Positions 42,590-48,433 of a stretch of 48,433 bases of DNA are shown here, one piece after another. The stretch is from positions 1 to 48,433 of IMG/VR virus record IMGVR_UViG_3300023210_000056; one strand, 5' to 3'. A program made the translations under genes and the position numbers. Numbering within the stretch: position 1 is the first letter of the stretch; the number at the start of each line of letters is the position of its first letter. A model generated the notes under the pieces. It saw only the letters and a list, made by a program, of their open reading frames with translations. It was not told where the DNA came from and searched no databases. The DNA comes from a virus.

Positions 42590-42619
42590 CAAATATAGTG
42601 AATTTTTTTTAAAAAACAA
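42590..42619 (-). promoter_or_regulatory. Bacteroidota-type promoter of the replication unit
   Basis: The minus strand has TTG at 42619-42617, exactly 19 bases, then TATATTTG at 42597-42590. The spacer contains an A/T run (T6A8) that would curve the DNA. It lies in the 35-base gap after the hub gene and has the same spacing as the promoters at 1954 and 3133. Confidence 0.85.
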
Positions 42620-45600
42620 TTAATCTAACTGAAAATCTTTTTTAAGATTAAAAGCTAATAACACATTTTCAAAATTTTGGAAGTATAAGTCGATATTTTT
42701 ATCGTTTCCTACAATGGTGAATGTTCTAGTGTAGATATTCGCACCACCTTGACCCTCTTGACAGATTTCAAAAGCAGTTTTGGTTTTTGATGAACCTACT
42801 TCACCTTTTTGTCTTTTATTTTTCCAAACGTCTACTGCAATACCAAATGCGGTTTTAGGGTTTTTAGATAATAACCATGGTGTAGTGAATTGAGGTTTTG
42901 TACTTTTGTAGTCAAAATATTCTTGTCTACCCTTAACATATAGATACCCTCTAGGTCTAAATAACCATTTATCCCCAATGAATGAATTACCTACACCGAC
43001 TTCACTATCTTGATTAATATCAATAACAACTGTGTCTTCGTTGATAGTAGTAGATGTAAACGTTGGTGTGATAGCAGATATAGAGTCTATAGTAGTGTCT
43101 TTATATGTGTCGTAAAATGGGCTAGATGGTGGTGGTGGGTTAGTACCATAATGTCTTGTTTCTCCTGAATATATAGTACCATCTTCAAATACCCCTACTT
43201 GATATTTATCATCAGTTACGTCTATTGTATTAGGTTTAATAAGGTTTATCATGTTATTAGAAACAGTTAATATATTAGATAAAAACATACAAACTTGTTT
43301 ATTTGATTTTATACCATTAGTTTCACATAAATTTTGAAACAATTTTAAATTAGTCGCTGTCGCTGCAGATACAGGTACTTTAAATTTGTTAACAAAATTA
43401 GTAACACTAAACTTATTGAAATCAAAATCCCCATCTGGTGTTTCCACACCAATAACATATTTATTGGCATCTTTATTTAAATTATTAAAATTAAATATGT
43501 TTGACACATCAGTAGATTCTTTTAAATTTAATTTTAAGTCTGCAGTTATTTCTGTTGGTGGTGGAGCAATAAATTTTGACTGCCTTACCCCCTGAAAATT
43601 AGTTGTCATATGGTTAGGGGTAATACTATGGTTTACACTAGTAATTAAATATGCCCCCTTAAAAAAGGGTACATTTTGTAAATCAAAATACATTAATGGT
43701 TGTATATTCATACAACCTAAAGCATCTACTTTACATGTGTATGACCTCGTATTAAATAATTTATATAAATCAGTACCTTGATATGACTTTTGGGTTCCAC
43801 CTCTTTTGTCCACTAAATCTGATAACGCTTTAAAATACTCACCCGTCTCTTTGTGTTCTTGTTGATTTAAGGAAACATTTTTAAAAATTGATTGGTTCTC
43901 TGCACCAAAGGCTACTCTAAACGCCACTTGAGAGTTATTCTTTTTTGGTACTTGTTCCCCATTTGTAATTACTTTTTCATTACCCAAAAAATCTGATGGG
44001 GTGTCACTTACACCATCAGTATTTGGGTCTGGAAATGAAAAGGAATCATTTTTAAATCCGTAATCTCTTTCTTGTATATCTAACACCCTAGAAGCACCAC
44101 CAACATATATACATGCATATATTGGACCACTAGATGTATTATTTTCTAATGTTGTTACAGGTTTAAATATTTTAGCCACTTCTTCTGCCGATTGGAAATC
44201 TACATATGTGGGTAGTATCTGAAATAAAAAATTACTATCCCTTAATAATTTTGACATAAATAAATAAACACTAGTTTTAAATTCATTACCCAAATTAAGA
44301 AAACTATTTAAGTTAAAAACTGCTTCATTACCTATATCTCTCCAACCCCTATCAATAAATTTAAAATAATCAATTAAATTTTTACCGCTGGTATCTGTAG
44401 AATTATCACCACAAACACTAAATGATTTTTTAGTGTCTGATACCCATTTATCATTGATGTTTTTAAAATAATTATAAATCGATAGTTTAATTTTAAAATT
44501 TTCATCTTCATCGTCTTCTGAATTATTTTCACCTGTTTGGTTTTCTTCATTTGTATTAGTAAAACTACTCTTAAAAGTAGTTATGTACGACATAACATCA
44601 GATTTAGAAACTACTAATTTATCAGGTAACGGTTTTGTATCATCAAATATAGAAGGTGCGAAAATTATCATATTAGTAGATTTTGATAATGCTGCCTTTA
44701 AATACTTTTCATAATTGAGTGATGTGTTTGGATCTTCATCGTAATATAAATCCATTGCAACTTCAAACTGTCCACTTCCATTTTCTCTTACACCTGAACC
44801 ATTAACCCAATCTTTAAATTTTTTAATTAGGGTTTCCTTAGTAGATGAAGGTAAATTTAGTAATTCAGTCTCTATTTGAATTGGCTCTTTAGTAGTAGTA
44901 GCTAAATAACCTAACTTTGTTAAATATTGTTCTTTTGGGGTGTTAAAAATATCATTAATGCCATCAAAAAGTAAATCATCGTCTTTCTGTCTCCAAAGAT
45001 ACCCCCCTATAAGATATATATAATATATCGGTAAGGTTAATATTCTAGCACCTTTATAGTTACCACCAAAAACATCATCTAAAACAGCTTCTTTAAACGG
45101 TTTGAAAGGTATTGTAGATAATAGTAATAAACCTTTAGCGTATATAGATGTTTGACTATTATATAAGACACTATCTGTCATACGTCCTGAGAATTGTATC
45201 TCGTTATCCGATGGTGTAATAAAATTAGTTTTATTTAAATATATTCCTTTATCGACTGATGTATTTGCAGAAATATTCACATCTGTTATCTCAGTAATAC
45301 TAAGAGTCGATTGATTTTTATTATGGGTGTCGTATAGTTTTTTTGATACCGTTTCATCCCAAACATTATATAAAATACTAGTATTTAAATTATTCCATTT
45401 ATACTCTTGAAGTAAAAAAGTTTTATCCTTTAAATCTTTAACCAAAGGATTATTTTCGGTTTTAGTAATATTTATATAGGCAGGATCGTTTTTTATATTT
45501 TTCCATAGTGATTTACTATTTTGGATTATATTATCATTATCAAATTGAATATACTCTACATTACCATCTTTTAAACCACCGATAGGAACTTTACTCATTG

Positions 45601-47896
45601 TTTGTGCTGATATTATTGTTAAAGTACCCGAGTCTTCAGTGATGTTATCTTTAAAAAATTTTGTATTTTTTAACTCATCATAAAGTACATTTGGGTTTTT
45701 TAATTTTTCTACTATAACATTTCTAACATCTGGATTAAATATCGTAAGATTTGCATTAATACCATCAAGTTTTACATATTTATCGAAAGTAGGTAACCCT
45801 GTCGTCTTATCAAAAAGTGAATAATTTTTTAAAACTGCAGACCTTAAAATGAATCTATTAGCTAATATTTCTAAAATATCTCTTTCTGGTTCTGTAGCAT
45901 TTAATCTTGAAAATGGATTTATTTTGTAGTCTAAAGGGTTGATTGGAAACCAATTATCAGTATCTAAACCTCTATCAGTATTACTAGCTTTAGTGATATT
46001 TTTAAAACTTCTTTGTTTTGCAACAAAAGCATTATATATCTCATCAACATAATCCCTTTCGGGAAACACACCTTTAGTACCATTTATTTCACCAATGTAT
46101 ATTTCAGTTTCCTGATTATCCCCATCTATATTATATACAGAAGGCCAAGCCACACTAGTTTTTATGGAACTCGGTATGTCTGTACTATAGTTAGACAAAA
46201 TATCATTTCTAGAATTAGCAGTTTGTTTTTGAGCTGCCTTAGTTATCTCATATATTGTTGATGTTAGGGCTTGTGTATTGTTTGATAATATTCTAAAACA
46301 ATTTTCTATGGTAGGTTTGAACCCATTATCCGTTTTGAATTTTGTAGTTAACGCATCATTTATCTCTTTTGTTACAGACTCTGTTTTTGTTTTAACATCA
46401 TCTATAACAGTTGTTATAAGGTTTTGTAGTAAAGCCCTTTGTTTACGGAAATCGACTACGAAAACATTTGTATCTCCCGATAATGTAGTTTTATAAAAAG
46501 CATTAGTATTTTTTTCCTTATTATAAGTAATAACATCAAAATTAGTGTTATTATCACTACCTTCATAATCATTTGTTAAACTAATTGGTAGTGAAATATT
46601 TCCCATACTATCTAATATAGTAGAAAGTTTCTGTGGTAAGATTGACTTTCCATTTTTTGTTGTTAAAGAAACATAAAACAAAGGATCGTCTGTGGTACTA
46701 AATGATTCTTCAAATTGTTTAGTAAAATCTTTATTATTATTAGTTAACCCTTCGTTTGAAACATAATCTTTATAATCATTTATTACTCCAGTTAGTGTTG
46801 TTACATAATTTTTATATGCTGATACATTGATAGAATTTATAATTAAATAATCCCTTATAACTAAATAGTTACTATTATTAATTAATATAGTATCTTGAAT
46901 CGATGAACCCCCTAGAATTGTTGGGCTATTTTTTTGTTTTAAATATCCTTTGTCTGTACTATCCGTTGAATCTTTTGCTATTGGTCCACCAATAAAACTT
47001 TGGATTTGTTTTAAGAGTTTTAATTGACCATTTAAATCTTTTAATTCATCGAACCCCTTATTATCTGATTTCAAAACTTCAGCATCTATTTGTAATTTAC
47101 TTATTTTAAGAAAGAAATCATCTATCTTTCGTATATTTTCAGATATGGTGAAATCATTACCTTTGTCGTCTTTATATGTCCAATTTAAATTATCATCATC
47201 TAATTCTCTTCTACCTTCTACTGTATTAACATTAGCAATGATATTACCTATATTCATATCATTTAAAAAAGCTTGTTGGAAACCTAAAAAATTAGCTGTA
47301 ATATCAAAATTACCTGTACTACCATCGAAGTTAGAGTTCCAATTAACCATATGTAAACAATACTCAACTGATTGTCCGAAATACCCTTTTACTGATAACT
47401 TAAATATAGGGTATGGCATCTTAAAAAAGATACTATAGGGTGATTGTCTATCATTATCTTTAATAGTATCAAATAAACCTGCACCCCTAACATCTGTAAA
47501 CGTAATATCTACTACAGGTACTAAACTAGCGTTATATTTAATATCTATAGATTTTATACCGAAACCTTCTAATACACCACCACTACTAGATTCACCACCA
47601 ATACCTGTCCAATTTGTAGTTGCGAATGTTTCTTGTTGTTGTGGGTCTAATTTTCCATCAGGACTATATCTAATTTCTGAGGAGATAAAATTTATTTCGT
47701 CTTGTACACCACCATTAAAAGCTTCTGTTTGCCCATTAGAGTTAATACCATCAAATGTCAGTCTACTTCTAGGTGTTGCAGTGAATTTTACATAGATAAA
47801 TAAATCTTCTGGTGGTATTTGTTCTAACCCCTTTGCACCTGGTGGGTTTGGGTCAACTATAAATAATTTACCAACTTCTTTTACTTTTGGTTCCAT
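42620..47896 (-). CDS. Large baseplate hub-type protein, 1758 aa
   Basis: The N-terminal ~230 residues include a beta-rich segment (VDITFTDVRGAGLFDTI, then YPIFKLSVKGYFGQSVEYCL). Residues ~1430-1470 read YFDLQNVPFFKGAYLITSVN followed by HSITPNHMTTNFQGVRQSKF. This resembles the end of hub or gpD-like domains, where a ...GxYxIxxVxHxIxxxxxxTxFxGxR pattern is common. The C-terminal ~200 residues include a KTAFGIAVDVWKNKRQKGEV segment that I do not recognise. No clear lysozyme motif is seen. It lies six bases after the gp53-like gene, in keeping with a baseplate role. It is much larger than T4 gp27 or gp5 and may fuse hub and accessory domains. Confidence 0.68.
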   Translation of the reverse strand: MEPKVKEVGKLFIVDPNPPGAKGLEQIPPEDLFIYVKFTATPRSRLTFDGINSNGQTEAFNGGVQDEINFISSEIRYSPDGKLDPQQQETFATTNWTGIGGESSSGGVLEGFGIKSIDIKYNASLVPVVDITFTDVRGAGLFDTIKDNDRQSPYSIFFKMPYPIFKLSVKGYFGQSVEYCLHMVNWNSNFDGSTGNFDITANFLGFQQAFLNDMNIGNIIANVNTVEGRRELDDDNLNWTYKDDKGNDFTISENIRKIDDFFLKISKLQIDAEVLKSDNKGFDELKDLNGQLKLLKQIQSFIGGPIAKDSTDSTDKGYLKQKNSPTILGGSSIQDTILINNSNYLVIRDYLIINSINVSAYKNYVTTLTGVINDYKDYVSNEGLTNNNKDFTKQFEESFSTTDDPLFYVSLTTKNGKSILPQKLSTILDSMGNISLPISLTNDYEGSDNNTNFDVITYNKEKNTNAFYKTTLSGDTNVFVVDFRKQRALLQNLITTVIDDVKTKTESVTKEINDALTTKFKTDNGFKPTIENCFRILSNNTQALTSTIYEITKAAQKQTANSRNDILSNYSTDIPSSIKTSVAWPSVYNIDGDNQETEIYIGEINGTKGVFPERDYVDEIYNAFVAKQRSFKNITKASNTDRGLDTDNWFPINPLDYKINPFSRLNATEPERDILEILANRFILRSAVLKNYSLFDKTTGLPTFDKYVKLDGINANLTIFNPDVRNVIVEKLKNPNVLYDELKNTKFFKDNITEDSGTLTIISAQTMSKVPIGGLKDGNVEYIQFDNDNIIQNSKSLWKNIKNDPAYINITKTENNPLVKDLKDKTFLLQEYKWNNLNTSILYNVWDETVSKKLYDTHNKNQSTLSITEITDVNISANTSVDKGIYLNKTNFITPSDNEIQFSGRMTDSVLYNSQTSIYAKGLLLLSTIPFKPFKEAVLDDVFGGNYKGARILTLPIYYIYLIGGYLWRQKDDDLLFDGINDIFNTPKEQYLTKLGYLATTTKEPIQIETELLNLPSSTKETLIKKFKDWVNGSGVRENGSGQFEVAMDLYYDEDPNTSLNYEKYLKAALSKSTNMIIFAPSIFDDTKPLPDKLVVSKSDVMSYITTFKSSFTNTNEENQTGENNSEDDEDENFKIKLSIYNYFKNINDKWVSDTKKSFSVCGDNSTDTSGKNLIDYFKFIDRGWRDIGNEAVFNLNSFLNLGNEFKTSVYLFMSKLLRDSNFLFQILPTYVDFQSAEEVAKIFKPVTTLENNTSSGPIYACIYVGGASRVLDIQERDYGFKNDSFSFPDPNTDGVSDTPSDFLGNEKVITNGEQVPKKNNSQVAFRVAFGAENQSIFKNVSLNQQEHKETGEYFKALSDLVDKRGGTQKSYQGTDLYKLFNTRSYTCKVDALGCMNIQPLMYFDLQNVPFFKGAYLITSVNHSITPNHMTTNFQGVRQSKFIAPPPTEITADLKLNLKESTDVSNIFNFNNLNKDANKYVIGVETPDGDFDFNKFSVTNFVNKFKVPVSAATATNLKLFQNLCETNGIKSNKQVCMFLSNILTVSNNMINLIKPNTIDVTDDKYQVGVFEDGTIYSGETRHYGTNPPPPSSPFYDTYKDTTIDSISAITPTFTSTTINEDTVVIDINQDSEVGVGNSFIGDKWLFRPRGYLYVKGRQEYFDYKSTKPQFTTPWLLSKNPKTAFGIAVDVWKNKRQKGEVGSSKTKTAFEICQEGQGGANIYTRTFTIVGNDKNIDLYFQNFENVLLAFNLKKDFQLD

Positions 47897-47902
47897 AAAA
47901 TA

Positions 47903-48229
47903 TTAATTATTACCATATAAAATTTTATAGTTATTAACTTCTGCAATGTATTGTTGTATACTATCTTTTAGTGGGAAAGGTATTCTTATAATCTCGTTAT
48001 CTGGAATATTCTCTTCTACACCCCCGTACTTTGGGTTAGCTAATAAAATTAACCACCCATAATAAGGGTTGTCATAATAACTTTGACTTAATTTATCTAA
48101 CCTTGTTCTTTGTGCAAAATATACCACCGACTTATCAGAAGGTTTAAAATTTATTTTTATAAAAGGTAGTGGTAGATATTTACCATCTACCTTAAAATCT
48201 TGATATCTATCGTAATACTGTTTTCCCAT
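47903..48229 (-). CDS. Baseplate wedge protein, T4 gp53-like
   Basis: The 108-residue protein has the pattern of gp53/LysM-like wedge proteins: RTRLDKLSQSYYDNPYYGWL, then ILLANPKYGG and a PDNEIIRIPFP segment, which resembles the x-x-D-x-IA-xx-YYGDP-xxWW-x-I-xx-ANxI-x-xP signature. In T4, gp53 joins wedges into the baseplate ring together with gp6 and gp25. It precedes the hub-type gene by six bases and follows the partial gene at the right edge by 12. Confidence 0.78.
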   Translation of the reverse strand: MGKQYYDRYQDFKVDGKYLPLPFIKINFKPSDKSVVYFAQRTRLDKLSQSYYDNPYYGWLILLANPKYGGVEENIPDNEIIRIPFPLKDSIQQYIAEVNNYKILYGNN

Positions 48230-48241
48230 AATATTATTTAA

Positions 48242-48433
48242 TTAAGTTAATCCATTTTCTCCGTAAGTAAACTCTTTTGTCTTTTTACTTCCTGATTCAT
48301 TGTCTAATAAATAAGCAACTACTTTTACTTTATTACTTTCACCTTCTAATTCTTTTATTTCTTCTGTTCGATTTTGGATATTTGTTTCTAATTCTTTTAT
48401 TTGTGTTATTGCGGTACTTACATTTGTTACTGT
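48242..48433 (-). CDS. C-terminal end of an unrecognised protein (partial)
   Basis: An open frame enters from the right edge and ends at TAA 48242, covering the last 63 residues. It shows a helical, coiled-coil-like stretch (TAITQIKELETNIQNRTEEI ...), then a beta-like tail (KVKVVAYLLDNESGSKKTKE ... YGENGLT). It is in the same direction and close to the gp53-like gene, so it is probably a tail gene, but the family cannot be judged from this fragment. Confidence 0.7.
   Translation of the reverse strand, partial: TVTNVSTAITQIKELETNIQNRTEEIKELEGESNKVKVVAYLLDNESGSKKTKEFTYGENGLT

Noticed and set aside
1-48433. CRISPR arrays, insertion sequences, integrase or attachment sites, inteins or homing endonucleases
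   Set aside because: I looked for regular direct repeats with unique spacers, transposase or recombinase motifs and inserted domains in the large proteins and saw none. The only multi-copy elements are the small-gene leader and the short promoter boxes.

Overview
This window is part of a larger, strongly AT-rich phage genome. It is a T4-like contractile-tailed virus that most likely infects a member of the Bacteroidota, probably Flavobacteriia. The phage assignment rests on recognisable baseplate proteins (gp25-like, gp6-like, gp53-like), an spike/hub-type protein, and a T4-style replication set (RecA/UvsX recombinase, gp32-like SSB, gp41-like helicase, FEN-type 5' nuclease, primase). The host assignment rests on three independent signs: promoters that match the Bacteroidota consensus TTG-N19-TAnnTTTG exactly, a near absence of Shine-Dalgarno sequences, and a tail protein carrying a beta-propeller segment that looks like the one in secreted Flavobacteriia proteins. 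No capsid, portal or terminase gene is present, so the genome continues on both sides.

Layout, mostly read right to left on the minus strand. At 48433-42620 lie the end of an unrecognised gene, a gp53-like protein and a 1758-residue hub-type protein. At 42597-32393 a replication and nucleotide-metabolism block begins at a strong host-type promoter: two unknown proteins, three small or acidic proteins, SSB, RecA/UvsX, 5' nuclease, an unknown protein, DnaB-type helicase, a B12-dependent ribonucleotide reductase and a small CCGNGC protein (DUF5522-like). At 32318-31294 a small LTE-motif protein and the only plus-strand gene, a secreted protein with its own promoter, sit beside gp25. At 31294-3819 is a nearly unbroken baseplate/tail block: gp25, gp6, a membrane protein, five structural genes of unknown role, a giant gene that appears frameshifted (18883 to 10575), the propeller-bearing protein and two paralogous fibre-like proteins. 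At 3798-1 are a RuvC-like nuclease, a zinc/TOPRIM primase, small proteins, one tRNA-Arg(UCU), a metallophosphatase and a chain of very small overlapping genes sharing a conserved leader.

The replication genes would form a self-contained replisome and recombination apparatus fed by the reductase. The tail genes build an elaborate, cysteine-rich baseplate with surface-binding domains. Least explained are the 1-nt frame disruption in the giant tail gene near 17500, the host-like propeller domain, the repeated translational leader at the left end, the lone secreted plus-strand protein with a TAAA repeat in its leader, and the bacterial-SSB-like tip of the gp32-like protein.
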